This document shows positions 10,729 through 19,045 of a stretch of DNA of 41,486 bases, piece by piece. The position numbers and the translations under genes were made by a program. This stretch comes from Archaeoglobus sp. JdFR-37 (lineage in GTDB: Archaea > Halobacteriota > Archaeoglobi > Archaeoglobales > Archaeoglobaceae). The stretch spans positions 1 through 41,486 of the forward strand of contig MTMY01000034.1 in NCBI GenBank assembly GCA_002010215.1, in the 5' to 3' direction. Numbering within the stretch: the first letter of the stretch is position 1; the number at the start of each line of letters is the position of its first letter. Below the pieces are notes generated by a model. It worked only from the letters and a program-made list of their open reading frames with translations. It was not told the DNA's origin and searched no databases.

Positions 10729-11433
10729 TCAAACACCTCCTTCATGCCTTAGAACCCTTATCATCTCATCCACTTCCATTTTGGTGGTTATTAGGGGAAT
10801 TTTTTCTATTTCAGCTATTTTTACAGCTATTTTATCTACCTCATCCTTATTCAAGCCGTGAAGCACAACTACGGCCGGCTTGAGATTTGCGACTCTGACA
10901 GCAACCATGGGGGAGCGTCCACTTGACACGCCTGTGAATATGAGGGCTCTTTGAGTATTCAGACCGTAAAGGCGGTAAAAATCAAAGGAGTTCAGGGTCA
11001 GAATGGCCTTGATGCTGTCCACAATTGTGTGTCCGCTTATGTTTTTATCCAAACCATTAACAACATCTCCATTGATGAGCTCTGCAAGTTTCCAGGAGTT
11101 TATGCTCTTTGAATACTCACAAATATCAAGAATAACATCCAGTCTGAAACCATTAAGGAGGTCTTTGTACTTGGAGACTGTTGGGTAGCCTTTTTCAGCA
11201 TCGATTAGGATTAAGGCCTCGATTATTCTTCTTATAAAACCAACACCTGGTGATTTCCGTCGTTCACTTTCATAATCACTTATCACTGATGGTGAGATGC
11301 CAAGCTTTTCGGAAAGCTCCTTTTGGGAAACCTGAAAGACATCTCTCCACTTTTTGAGTGTTTTCCCAATATTTTCTGCAAAAATGATCTCACTGGCTAT
11401 TTTTTCTGCCAGCAGTTTGGAAGCATCATCCAT
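10729..11433 (-). CDS. HTH (XRE-type) regulator at the head of the mevalonate operon
   Basis: A 234-residue protein with an N-terminal Cro/C1-type helix-turn-helix ([25 protein letters not shown], about residues 35-60, including the flanking helix). The C-terminal domain of roughly 90 residues is alpha/beta in appearance ([29 protein letters not shown]) and may bind a ligand. Regulators of this kind commonly precede archaeal HMG-CoA synthase genes, so I infer control of the mevalonate operon, possibly in response to a pathway metabolite. The ATG follows a TATAAA-like element at about 11455-11461, giving a nearly leaderless message. Confidence 0.82.
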   Translation of the reverse strand: MDDASKLLAEKIASEIIFAENIGKTLKKWRDVFQVSQKELSEKLGISPSVISDYESERRKSPGVGFIRRIIEALILIDAEKGYPTVSKYKDLLNGFRLDVILDICEYSKSINSWKLAELINGDVVNGLDKNISGHTIVDSIKAILTLNSFDFYRLYGLNTQRALIFTGVSSGRSPMVAVRVANLKPAVVVLHGLNKDEVDKIAVKIAEIEKIPLITTKMEVDEMIRVLRHEGGV

Positions 11434-11490
11434 GGACGAGTTGATACATTCTTACTTTATAAATTTATCGAATAGTCGAAGTGATAATCG

Positions 11491-11709
11491 TCAATTGCCA
11501 GATTTCATGTTTTGATATATACTTTCTCCCAGCTCGCCTAAAATCTCCCTAGCTTCATAAACTTTACCTGAATCCAGAAGAGCCGCGATAATGCCGAGGC
11601 ATTTTAACAGAGCGTGAAAGAACTCGGAACTCAGGATTATCTGGTTTTCACGGCTTTCAGCATTTTCAAGATGCCATCTTACATTTTCCAAACAATTTTC
11701 ATCATTCAT
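11491..11709 (-). CDS. Small helical protein of unknown function (72 aa)
   Basis: A short, probably all-alpha soluble protein; the middle (FFHALLKCLGIIAALLDSG) and C-terminal (YEAREILGELGESIYQNM) segments look like amphipathic helices, reminiscent of small helical-bundle proteins but not assignable. The ATG start lies downstream of a TTAAAAATATT element near 11730, consistent with its own promoter. It precedes the regulator gene by 57 bases and runs in the same direction. Codon use resembles its neighbours, so I take it as a real gene. Confidence 0.6.
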   Translation of the reverse strand: MNDENCLENVRWHLENAESRENQIILSSEFFHALLKCLGIIAALLDSGKVYEAREILGELGESIYQNMKSGN

Positions 11710-11833
11710 GTCTTTCCCTTCAGAAATATTTTTAAGTCGTTTCCCCTTTGTAGAGTTAATAGTTTCGATGCTGGCAGCTTCTTACAGGATCTAATGGGTT
11801 CTTAAAATAAAAATACTGAGGGTGGGTGATATC

Positions 11834-13015
11834 ATGAAAATCTGGCTGGTTGGTGCTTATGGTATAGTGTCCACAACAGCAATGGTGGGAGGTAAAGCTG
11901 TTGAAAAAGGGCTGGTGGACACTTCCGGGCTCGTTTCACAGCTTCCTCACTTTGATGGTCTGGACAAGTTCGCTCCCCTTAACTTTGAATTTGGAGGTCA
12001 TGACATCAGGGACATCCCCAACGCATATAAGGCTGCTTTAGAACACTGGGAACAGAACAGGCATTTCGAGCGCTACTATCTTGAGGAGGTTTCAGAGTAC
12101 CTAACGGCCATCAAAGCAAGTACGGGAACAGCTCTGAACTGTGGAAAGGGTGTAATAGAGGAGCTTCAGCCGATTAAAGTCCTTGAAAGTGAAGGTCTGA
12201 CACTAAGGGAGATAGCAGAAAGGCTCGAGTCTGACATTAAGAGCTTTGCGGATAGCGATACAGTGGTGATAAACACAGCATCAACCGAACCACTACCAAA
12301 CTTCAGCGACAGGTATCATGGAAGCATCGATGGGTTTGAAGCTATGCTGGATGATAATGCTAAAGAATTCGCTTCGGCCAGCATGCTTTACGCTTATGCG
12401 GCAATAAAAAATGGCCTCCCCTATGCGAACTTTACACCCAGTGTTGGTTCCAACATTCCTGCCCTGAAGCAGCTGGCTGAAGAGAAGCGCGTACCGCATG
12501 CCGGAAATGACGGTAAGACTGGAGAAACCTTGGTCAAAACCACTCTCGCCCCAATGTTCGCCTATAGAAACCTGAAGGTTCACGGTTGGATGAGCTACAA
12601 CATCCTAGGCGATTTAGATGGCAAGGTGCTGAGCCATCCTGAGAACAAGGAGAGTAAGGTGATAAGCAAGGATAAAGTCCTTGAGAAGGTATTCGGTTAC
12701 TCTCCTTTCAGTATCACCCAGATAGAGTTCTTCCCCAGCCTTGTTGACAACAAGATGGCCTTTGATTTCATCCATTTCTCAGGTTTTCTGGGAACCAGGA
12801 TGAAGTTCTACTTCATATGGGATGCCATAGATGCCATTGTGGCCGCTCCGCTCATACTGGACATCGCCAGATTCCTGCTTTTCGCAAAGAAGAAGGGGGT
12901 CAGCGGTGTTGTAAAGGAGCTGGGATTCTTCTTCAAGAGCCCTATGGAGAGTGAAATCGTGAACACTCATCAGCAGTTCCAGGAGCTTACAGCTTGGTTC
13001 CAGGAGTTGCTCTAG
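11834..13015 (+). CDS. Inositol-1-phosphate synthase
   Basis: NAD-dependent isomerase that turns glucose 6-phosphate into L-myo-inositol 1-phosphate. In Archaeoglobus the product feeds both archaetidylinositol lipids and the heat-protective solute di-myo-inositol phosphate. The 393-residue protein opens with the Rossmann motif IWLVGAYGIVS and contains the family blocks TASTEP, PSVGSNIPAL, NDGKTGETLVKT, and SYNILGDLDG. I chose the ATG at 11834, four bases after GGTGA, over the GTG 12 bases earlier. Neighbouring genes do not form an obvious operon with it; a T-run follows the stop. Confidence 0.95.
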   Translation: MKIWLVGAYGIVSTTAMVGGKAVEKGLVDTSGLVSQLPHFDGLDKFAPLNFEFGGHDIRDIPNAYKAALEHWEQNRHFERYYLEEVSEYLTAIKASTGTALNCGKGVIEELQPIKVLESEGLTLREIAERLESDIKSFADSDTVVINTASTEPLPNFSDRYHGSIDGFEAMLDDNAKEFASASMLYAYAAIKNGLPYANFTPSVGSNIPALKQLAEEKRVPHAGNDGKTGETLVKTTLAPMFAYRNLKVHGWMSYNILGDLDGKVLSHPENKESKVISKDKVLEKVFGYSPFSITQIEFFPSLVDNKMAFDFIHFSGFLGTRMKFYFIWDAIDAIVAAPLILDIARFLLFAKKKGVSGVVKELGFFFKSPMESEIVNTHQQFQELTAWFQELL

Positions 13016-13019
13016 TCCC

Positions 13020-13029
13020 TTTTCTTTTT
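13020..13029 (+). terminator. T-rich terminator after inositol-1-phosphate synthase
   Basis: Two T-runs broken by a single C (TTTTCTTTTT) lie five bases after the stop codon. Archaeal termination commonly uses such T-stretches without a hairpin, and no strong hairpin is seen here. Confidence 0.4.
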
Positions 13030-13203
13030 GTGGGCTTTGGTTTACCGGGATCTTTATGTCAGGGCTTCATTAGAAGAAATTCAGAGTGTGGCTTTTTTCT
13101 CTCAATAGAAGGTTCGTTTGTTTTTGGGATGTTAACGACTTTTGTGGCTTCTTACAACCACGACATATGAAAATGTTTTTAGGACTGCGGTGAAAAGGGA
13201 CAA

Positions 13204-13725
13204 ATGGACGGAATGAAAAAGGCAATAGTCATTTACGACTCAAAATTTGGCAATACAGAAAAAATAGCTAGGGCATTGAGACAGGGTATGAAAAAGCAAG
13301 GGATCAAGGTTGACTGTGTCAAAGTTGATGGAGTCGATGTCAATAAGCTGGTTGAATATGATTTCTTGGCAATCGGCGGCCCAACACACAGGCGCAGCGT
13401 ATCGGAATCCATGAAATTCTTTCTTGGGAAATTGAGTAGTGTGGATTTAAAAGGGAAGAAAGTTTTCGCCTTTGACACTAAAAGAAGGCATTGGCTTGCT
13501 GGAAGCGCAGCAAAGTCCATCGAAAAGGAGCTGCGTAGAATGGATCTGAAGATAATAAAACGGTACTCGTCCGCAATAATCTTCGAGGAAGAAAAAGGAG
13601 AGAGGCGTGAGTCTGAAACCAAGGAGGAATGGAAAGAGAGGTGGCGCAGAAGTGCGAGACTTCAGGAAGGTATGGAAGAGATGTTTGAACAAATTGGGGT
13701 CGAAATTGCAAAATCAATTCGGTGA
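13204..13725 (+). CDS. Flavodoxin-family protein
   Basis: A 173-residue protein with the flavodoxin fold: the phosphate-binding loop is IVIYDSKFGNTEKIA near the N-terminus, and the LAIGGPTHRR and FAFDTKRRHWLAGSAA loops would surround the flavin ring. It likely binds FMN and transfers electrons, but its partner is unknown. After residue 130 it carries a strongly charged Glu/Arg-rich helical extension (KEEWKERWRRSARLQEGMEE) not typical of small flavodoxins. It stands alone; the spacer to its left holds AT-rich promoter-like sequence. Confidence 0.85.
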   Translation: MDGMKKAIVIYDSKFGNTEKIARALRQGMKKQGIKVDCVKVDGVDVNKLVEYDFLAIGGPTHRRSVSESMKFFLGKLSSVDLKGKKVFAFDTKRRHWLAGSAAKSIEKELRRMDLKIIKRYSSAIIFEEEKGERRESETKEEWKERWRRSARLQEGMEEMFEQIGVEIAKSIR

Positions 13726-13742
13726 AGAGCTCTGTACTGCAA

Positions 13743-13985
13743 ATGTTAAATGAAATGCTTCATGAAGGGTTGTTCGAAATGACATTAAATGACATTAAAA
13801 CGGTTCACGCTCAGTCAAAAGACTCTGCTGGTTGCGCCAGTTGCCATACCCGTCAGCATGTTATCGGTCTTTTCCTGGTTTGCCAAGCTACTTGGGCCTG
13901 AAGCAGGTTATCTCGCACTCAAATGGGGCTGGGTTGCGCGGCGCACAAACTCTATAATTATTTACAACTCTCTCGTATGTTCTAA
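13743..13985 (+). pseudogene. Possible relic of a small Cys-containing ORF with an internal TGA
   Basis: From ATG 13743 a 52-codon frame includes Gly-Cys-Ala-Ser-Cys-His-Thr and a second Cys-containing hydrophobic stretch (IGLFLVCQATWA). It meets TGA at 13899-13901, then continues open in the same frame to TAA at 13983 with protein-like composition (MGLGCAAHKLYNYLQ). An overlapping 66-codon frame from 13789 is also open but less convincing. This may be a decayed small gene; CxxCH could be chance, as no signal peptide precedes it. Selenocysteine is not expected in this group. Confidence 0.25.
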
Positions 13986-14068
13986 CTGACTTTCTAGGGC
14001 TGGTGCATTATATATTTGAGCGGATAAGCAATTTATTTCGCAGCACTTCATCTAACGGGTCCAATTTT

Positions 14069-14239
14069 TCATTTCAACCCTCTCTTCGACAAATAGAACT
14101 TCAAAAATATCCACGAGTAAAGTGCACCAAGCATAACTATCTCATAATCTTCTTTCAGACCTATTCTGAATGGTTTGAAAAATTGCATGAAGAAAATGTG
14201 GCAGATAGCAAAAACAAAGTTATCCAGAAAGCGTAACAA
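14069..14239 (-). CDS. Small membrane protein (56 aa)
   Basis: Reads from a TTG as a hydrophobic protein with an N-terminal membrane segment (FVFAICHIFFMQFF), a polar link (RIGLKEDYE) and a second membrane segment (IVMLGALYSWIFLKFYL), ending in basic KRGLK. Composition and topology look genuinely coding, and the plus-strand frame over the same bases is Ser/Asn-rich and unconvincing. It begins nine bases after the stop of another small membrane ORF in the same direction and frame, suggesting a two-gene unit or one gene split by a stop codon. Function unknown. Confidence 0.45.
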   Translation of the reverse strand: MLRFLDNFVFAICHIFFMQFFKPFRIGLKEDYEIVMLGALYSWIFLKFYLSKRGLK

Positions 14240-14248
14240 CTTGCTCTC

Positions 14249-14404
14249 TCATTTATTCTTTTTTATTTTTTGAACAAAGATTTCCTTCTCTGGTTTTCTC
14301 GTGCAATACAGGTTTGAAATGAATAGAATAACTCCTCCCAAAATTAATCCTACTGCTAAAGGATAAATATTAAGCAATTTGAAAAGAAGGCCCATCAGAA
14401 TCAT
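14249..14404 (-). CDS. Small membrane protein (51 aa), start uncertain
   Basis: From ATG 14404 the frame encodes two closely spaced hydrophobic segments (MILMGLLFKLLNIYPLAVG and LILGGVILFISNLYC) and a basic tail. The frame stays open and protein-like for about 23 more codons upstream (VKGTKIARFYPS) but lacks ATG, GTG or TTG. That upstream part begins in a G/A homopolymer-rich stretch, so a frameshift could hide the true start. A TATA-like GAATTTAAG lies further upstream near 14520. It is followed after nine bases by a second small membrane ORF. Confidence 0.4.
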   Translation of the reverse strand: MILMGLLFKLLNIYPLAVGLILGGVILFISNLYCTRKPEKEIFVQKIKKNK

Positions 14405-14623
14405 CGATATGCTGGGATAAAACCTAGCTATTTTAGTTCCTTTTACTCCATTTTCCCCGTTTCCCCCACCTAATCAAGCTTTAGTCCCTGATGCAACATG
14501 TATCTAAGTGTCCAACCTCTTAAATTCATTCAGTGCTATTAAAGTTGTGTTAGTCAGCGCAATTCTCCGGTAACCTCTTTTATCCGCAAAACCTGATATA
14601 TGAATAGGTGAAGATGTGGTAAC

Positions 14624-15109
14624 ATGAGAAGAACAAGGGTAATCCTAAAAGCAAAGGGCAAAAACAGCCTTCAATTCTGGACAAACATAAAGCACCCGTT
14701 GAGGGTCGCTTTAAACTATGTTGTGGTTGCTACATGCAGAATTCTACCGTCTCTTTCCGCCAAAAACTGGCTTTACAGGCGAATTGGGGTTAAGGTGGGA
14801 AAGAATGTCTCTTTTGGGCTTGAATCAACTGTGGATGTATTCTTTCCCGAGCTCATAGAGATTGGAGATAATTCCATAATTGGATACAATACTGTTCTCC
14901 TTGCCCATGAGTTCTTGGTGGATGAGTGCAGAGTTGGAGAGGTGAAGATAGGGAAGAACGTTGTGATTGGAGCGAACTGCACTGTTCTTCCTGGCGTGGA
15001 AATTGGAGACAACTCTATAATATCTGCCCACAGCCTTGTGAACAGAGATGTGCCGCCAAATGTTCTTGCAGGAGGAGTACCTGTCAAAGTTATAAAAAAG
15101 CTCGATTGA
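14624..15109 (+). CDS. Hexapeptide-repeat (left-handed beta-helix) acyltransferase
   Basis: A 161-residue protein of the maltose/galactoside O-acetyltransferase-like family. The C-terminal two thirds show the hexapeptide pattern (VGKNVSFG, IEIGDNSIIGYNTVL, VKIGKNVVIGANCTVLPGVEIGDNSII) and the closing VLAGGVPVKVIKK typical of the CoA-binding end of these enzymes; His in LLAHEF is the probable catalytic residue. The basic, hydrophobic N-terminus may associate with the membrane, so a lipid or surface-sugar substrate is plausible. The ATG follows GTGGT. The phosphoglycerate mutase gene starts 30 bases downstream. Confidence 0.85.
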   Translation: MRRTRVILKAKGKNSLQFWTNIKHPLRVALNYVVVATCRILPSLSAKNWLYRRIGVKVGKNVSFGLESTVDVFFPELIEIGDNSIIGYNTVLLAHEFLVDECRVGEVKIGKNVVIGANCTVLPGVEIGDNSIISAHSLVNRDVPPNVLAGGVPVKVIKKLD

Positions 15110-15139
15110 TTTTTATATCTCGCATTCAGGCTATTCTGC

Positions 15140-16372
15140 ATGAAAAAGGTGCTTATGATTGTTATTGATGGTGCTGCTGATAGGAGCGTTAATGGAAAGA
15201 CTCCGTTGAGTGTTGCGGATAAACCCAATCTTGATGAGATTGCAAGAAGGGGAATAAATGGGATAATGGACACAATCGCGCCAGGAATAAGGCCAGGTAG
15301 TGATACTGCCCATTTAGCTCTACTCGGCTACAACCCCTTTGAGTATTATACGGGTAGGGGCCCCATTGAAGCAGCGGGGGCAGGAATAGAGGTAAAGCCA
15401 GGTGATGTGGCATTCAGAGTAAATTTCGGGACAGTGGAAGGGGAAGGAAGTATTTTTAATAAGGTTGTTGTTGATCGAAGGGCTGGGAGAGTTAGTGATA
15501 CAGAAGACCTCATCAGAGCAATAAATGAAAGTGTGAAGCTGGATGTTGATTTTGTCCTTGCGAAGGGAAGTGGGCACAGAGCTGCCTTGGTTCTGAGAGG
15601 AGAGAATCTTTCAGATAAGATAAGCGATACAGATCCAAAAAAGATTGGGAAAAAGGTTAAGAGGTGCGTGCCACTTGATGAAAGTGAGGATGCAAAGAGA
15701 ACTGCTGAGATAATCAACGACTTCATGGAACAGTCTCACAAGATTCTTGATGCTCACCCATTCAACAAGGAGAGAGCTGAAAAAGGGCTATTGAAGGCCA
15801 ACGCCCTCCTGCTAAGAGGAGCTGGCGAAGTTCCTGAAGTTCCGAAGTTTCAGGACAGATATGGGATGAGTCTTGCAGTTGTTGCGGGCACAACTCTCAT
15901 AAAGGGTATCGGGAAGTTTCTTGGTGGAGACGTCATAGATGTTGAGGGCGCTTCTGGAGCGGCAGATACTAATATGGACGCTAAGGTCGATGCTGCACTG
16001 AAGGCTCTGAACAGCCACGACTTCGTTCTTCTTCACTTCAAAGCTGCAGATGAGCTTGGACACGATGGTAATTTTGAGGGTAAAAGAGAATTCATAGAGA
16101 GGCTTGATACAGCTATAAGGCCCATTTTGTATCTGGACTTTTCGGAAATCTGCCTCATTGTGGTGTCTGATCATACAACTCCAGTGAGTGTCAAGGAACA
16201 TACGGCTGATCCTGTCCCCGTCACGATAGTCTACGATGGCGTAAGGGTGGACGAGGTCACGTCCTTCAACGAATTCCAAGCTTACAAGGGGGGACTCTGC
16301 AGGATAAGAGGTGCAGATTTGATTAACATTGTATTGGATCTCATTGACCTGACCTCCAAGTTCGGTGCATAA
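15140..16372 (+). CDS. apgM: 2,3-bisphosphoglycerate-independent phosphoglycerate mutase, archaeal type
   Basis: Interconverts 3- and 2-phosphoglycerate in glycolysis and gluconeogenesis. The 410-residue protein belongs to the alkaline-phosphatase superfamily: the metal-binding VIDGAAD at the N-terminus, the catalytic Ser region RPGSDTAHLALLGYNP, the YYTGRGPIEAAGAG segment, and the C-terminal metal ligands in HFKAADELGHDG and VVSDHTTP are all present. Length and order fit the archaeal ApgM group rather than bacterial GpmI. It begins 30 bases after the acyltransferase gene in the same direction. Confidence 0.95.
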   Translation: MKKVLMIVIDGAADRSVNGKTPLSVADKPNLDEIARRGINGIMDTIAPGIRPGSDTAHLALLGYNPFEYYTGRGPIEAAGAGIEVKPGDVAFRVNFGTVEGEGSIFNKVVVDRRAGRVSDTEDLIRAINESVKLDVDFVLAKGSGHRAALVLRGENLSDKISDTDPKKIGKKVKRCVPLDESEDAKRTAEIINDFMEQSHKILDAHPFNKERAEKGLLKANALLLRGAGEVPEVPKFQDRYGMSLAVVAGTTLIKGIGKFLGGDVIDVEGASGAADTNMDAKVDAALKALNSHDFVLLHFKAADELGHDGNFEGKREFIERLDTAIRPILYLDFSEICLIVVSDHTTPVSVKEHTADPVPVTIVYDGVRVDEVTSFNEFQAYKGGLCRIRGADLINIVLDLIDLTSKFGA

Positions 16373-16674
16373 CTAGCGGGCCTAGCGGGTATGATACTCA
16401 GGAAGGCAGTACCGGCACCCACGAATCCGTCTTTGAAGGCATCGTACAGGATGAAGTATAGTTTATGATGTATTACATTAGTTAAGTTATATATTGTATT
16501 GTAATCATTTAATCTCTTACCTGCAGGTGACAAATTTAAATTGGAAATTGCGATATGAGCCTAATTAATCCGGAGTCTAAAATCTCAAAACCAATACATG
16601 ATTTAATTCTTGGAATCCTTGGAATAATTCAAAGATATTCAAAGATAAAAAATAAATAAGTTGGGGGATGAGAA
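16373..16674. other. Spacer between apgM and the bactofilin-like gene
   Basis: About 300 bases. On the minus strand from roughly 16470 down to 16373 there is a short protein-like stretch (ILYDAFKDGFVGAGTAFLSI) that continues as an open frame into the end of apgM; it could be a gene relic but lacks a good start. The octamer CTAGCGGG occurs twice just after the apgM stop. A TATA-like TTATATATTG lies near 16485. A separate 34-codon plus-strand ORF is listed at 16555. Confidence 0.3.
16555..16659 (+). CDS. Possible 34-residue peptide
   Basis: A short ATG-to-TAA frame sits 15 bases before the bactofilin-like gene. It encodes an amphipathic central helix (IHDLILGILGIIQRYSK) with a basic end. No clear ribosome-binding site precedes it. 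It could be a leader or a small membrane-associated peptide cotranscribed with the next gene, or chance. Confidence 0.2.
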   Translation: MSLINPESKISKPIHDLILGILGIIQRYSKIKNK

Positions 16675-17610
16675 ATGCCAATGCTGAACCGCCTTATAAT
16701 TCCTCCAGAGACACGCTTTGAAGAGCGCAACATTGTTGCCAGCGGAGACATAGTTGTTGGCTCAGGCACCAAGCTGGGTTTCGGCCTGATAGGAAACAGA
16801 ATCATTGTGGGAGAGAGATGTGAGATAAATGGGGATGTAATTGGCGAAGAGGTACGTCTGGATGCTTGGGCGGATGTAAAGGGAGTGGTAACCAGCAAGG
16901 GTGATGCGTACATAGGAGAGTTTGCAAACATCGGCGGTAAGTTGACTGTTTTCGGTGATCTGGAAATTGGCAGAAACGTCAGAATAAAGGAGGGTTTTGA
17001 GGCAAAGGGACTCATTACGATTCAGGACCCCCTTCCTGTTATAATCTTCATATTCTTCTATCTTCTGGAGCTTCTCAGGCTGGGAAGGCTTGAGGAAGCT
17101 GAAAAACTGCTGTCTGAGGTTGAAGAGCTGAAAACCCCCCTTATAATTCCGGAGAATGCAGTGGTGAATCTAGAAAGGTTAGAGGTTGATGCTGATGCAG
17201 AAATAATGGGCAGCAGAGTTCTTGGCAATCTCAAATGCAAGAATGCAGTTATTGAGAGTAGCGAGATTTTTGGAAGCGTTAGGGGGAAGGACATACTGGT
17301 GGATGGTAGCAGAGTTCATGGCGCCATTGAAGGAGACAATGTTTACATAATCAACGGAAGCGAGGTTTTTGGACATATCAAGGCCAGCAGAGTATATATG
17401 GAGGAGAAGTGCAGCGTTGAAGGTTCCATACTCGGAAAGCATGGAGTATGGATAAAGCAGATGGTGGAGATAAGCAGAGGAGAATTGATTGGTGAGGAAG
17501 AGGAAGTTAAGGAAGTTAAGGAAGTTGAATCTGGGGAAGCTGAGGAAGATGATGGAGTGGGACAGAGAGAAGTTCAGAAAGATGTTTCCCAACCTGATGC
17601 AGGAGCTTGA
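16675..17610 (+). CDS. Bactofilin-like (polymer-forming cytoskeletal) beta-helix protein
   Basis: A 311-residue protein with two blocks of beta-helix repeats rich in Gly/Val/Ile at regular spacing: residues about 20-115 (GDIVVGSGTKLGFG, IIVGERCEINGDVIG, AYIGEFANIGGKLTVFGD) and 160-270 (AEIMGSRVLGNLKCK, SSEIFGSVRGKDILVDGS). Between them is a hydrophobic helix (PVIIFIFFYLLELLRLG), which may attach it to the membrane. The tail is Glu/Val-rich and probably disordered. Such proteins assemble into scaffolds in bacteria; the archaeal role is unknown. GGGGATGAG precedes the ATG. The next gene starts inside its 3' end. Confidence 0.75.
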   Translation: MPMLNRLIIPPETRFEERNIVASGDIVVGSGTKLGFGLIGNRIIVGERCEINGDVIGEEVRLDAWADVKGVVTSKGDAYIGEFANIGGKLTVFGDLEIGRNVRIKEGFEAKGLITIQDPLPVIIFIFFYLLELLRLGRLEEAEKLLSEVEELKTPLIIPENAVVNLERLEVDADAEIMGSRVLGNLKCKNAVIESSEIFGSVRGKDILVDGSRVHGAIEGDNVYIINGSEVFGHIKASRVYMEEKCSVEGSILGKHGVWIKQMVEISRGELIGEEEEVKEVKEVESGEAEEDDGVGQREVQKDVSQPDAGA

Positions 17611-17815
17611 GTCTGTGAAAGTTCCCACTGTCTTGGATCATCTCGAAAGGTGTGAGAACGAGGAGCAGGCTCTTGAGATAGTGGAATTTTTTGAGAGGCG
17701 TGGTGAAATAACCAAGGAATTTGCAAGCTTTTTGAAGAAAAACATCCAGCAGTACAGCTCTCTTTTTGGAACGAGAAAAGCAGGAGAATACGAAAGGAGG
17801 GGTCTTGTTGATTGA
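17552..17815 (+). CDS. Small DUF2095-like archaeal protein
   Basis: About 87 residues, helical and charged: WDREKFRKMFPNLMQELE followed by VPTVLDHLERCENEEQALEIVEFFERRGEI resembles the small archaeal family known as DUF2095, of unknown function. I use the internal ATG at 17552 (GAGG six bases upstream); the frame is open back to 17489 but that part is a Lys/Arg-rich out-of-frame reading of the preceding gene's tail. It overlaps the bactofilin-like gene by 59 bases and the downstream GTPase by 8, so the three are likely translated as one unit. Confidence 0.7.
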   Translation: MEWDREKFRKMFPNLMQELESVKVPTVLDHLERCENEEQALEIVEFFERRGEITKEFASFLKKNIQQYSSLFGTRKAGEYERRGLVD

Positions 17816-18983
17816 GGTAGGTCTGGCGGGAAAGCCGAATGCAGGAAAGTCCACTTTCTTCAAGGCTGCCACCCTAGCAGATGTTGAGATTGCAAGTTAT
17901 CCATTCACAACCATCGAGCCGAATGTTGGTGTTGCACATGTGAGGGTTGATTGCGTCTGCAGAGAATTTGAGCTGGAATGTGGAAATTGCATTGATGGGG
18001 TCCGCTTCATCCCCATCAAGCTGATAGATGTTGCAGGGCTTGTTCCCGACGCCCATAAGGGGAGGGGTCTGGGCAATGCTTTCCTCGACGCTTTAAGGCA
18101 GAGTGAAGCAGTAATACATATTGTGGATGCCAGCGGCTCCACGGATGTTGAGGGGAATGAGATAGGCGTTGGCGAAAGAGATCCTGTGGAGGACGTGAAA
18201 TTTCTGAACCATGAGCTGGATATGTGGATTTTCGGCATACTGCATAGAAGCTGGGAGAGGAACTTGAGAAGGATACAGATGGAAAAGAGAGACGCAACAA
18301 AATTTATGGCAGAGCAGCTTGCCGGACTGGGCTTTACAGAGAGGCAGATAAAGGATGCCATAAGGGCGGTTGGCAAGACCATTTTTGAGTTCAACGATGA
18401 AGATCTCCTTAAATTTGCAATTGAGCTTAGAAGGCGAAGGATGCAGATGGTTATTGCTGCCAACAAGGCTGATAAGGCGCCTGATGAGCTGGTTGAGAAA
18501 CTGATGTCTGCTGAGGACTCTGATGGGGCTGTTGTGCCAACATCTGCAATGTATGAGCTCGCTCTAAGAACCGCTGCCGAGAATGGCTATATAAGGTACC
18601 TGCCCGGCGACACCGATTTTGAGATACTGAAGGAGCTCAATGAGAAGCAGAAAAAGGCCCTTGAAATGATAAGGGAGTTTATGCAGAAATATGGCGGAAC
18701 GGGAGTTCAGAAAGCCATAAACAGTGTTGTGTTTGATCTTCTTGACTATATAGTCGTGTACCCGGTGGAAGATGAAAACAAACTCACAGACACAAAGGGA
18801 AATATTTTGCCGGACGCGATGCTGGTGAAAAAAGGTACAACTGCAAGAGAGCTGGCCTACATGATTCATACAGATATCGGAAAACATTTCATTTATGCTG
18901 TGGATGTCAGGAAGAAGATGAGGGTAGGCGAAGATTATGAATTGAAACATAATGATGTGATAAAAATCGTATCAAGTGCCTGA
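17808..18983 (+). CDS. YchF/Obg-type GTPase with TGS domain
   Basis: A translation-factor-class GTPase of 391 residues. G1 is GLAGKPNAGKST at the very N-terminus, G2 lies in SYPFTTIEPNVG, G3 is LIDVAGLVPDAHKGRGLG and G4 is NKAD. A helical insert follows G3, and a TGS domain closes the protein. Archaeal members of this group are thought to act on ribosomes; some relatives prefer ATP, but the NKAD motif here suggests GTP. I chose the TTG at 17808, 7 bases after GGAGG, so that the protein starts MIEVGLAGKP as family members do; the frame is open further upstream from 17766. Confidence 0.9.
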   Translation: MIEVGLAGKPNAGKSTFFKAATLADVEIASYPFTTIEPNVGVAHVRVDCVCREFELECGNCIDGVRFIPIKLIDVAGLVPDAHKGRGLGNAFLDALRQSEAVIHIVDASGSTDVEGNEIGVGERDPVEDVKFLNHELDMWIFGILHRSWERNLRRIQMEKRDATKFMAEQLAGLGFTERQIKDAIRAVGKTIFEFNDEDLLKFAIELRRRRMQMVIAANKADKAPDELVEKLMSAEDSDGAVVPTSAMYELALRTAAENGYIRYLPGDTDFEILKELNEKQKKALEMIREFMQKYGGTGVQKAINSVVFDLLDYIVVYPVEDENKLTDTKGNILPDAMLVKKGTTARELAYMIHTDIGKHFIYAVDVRKKMRVGEDYELKHNDVIKIVSSA

Positions 18984-19045
18984 ATAAGATTTATCTGCCA
19001 TTATGCTCCCATAACCCTTTTATTCAACTCCAAAGGCCTTTTTAC

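Noticed and set aside
14003-14236. Plus-strand 77-codon frame
   Set aside because: Ser/Asn/Gln-rich with no ribosome-binding site; the minus strand over the same bases encodes a far more convincing small membrane protein.
16282-16533. Minus-strand frame overlapping the end of apgM
   Set aside because: Only a short central part looks protein-like; the start is a TTG in AT-rich promoter sequence and the end lies antisense in apgM. Kept as a note in the spacer entry.
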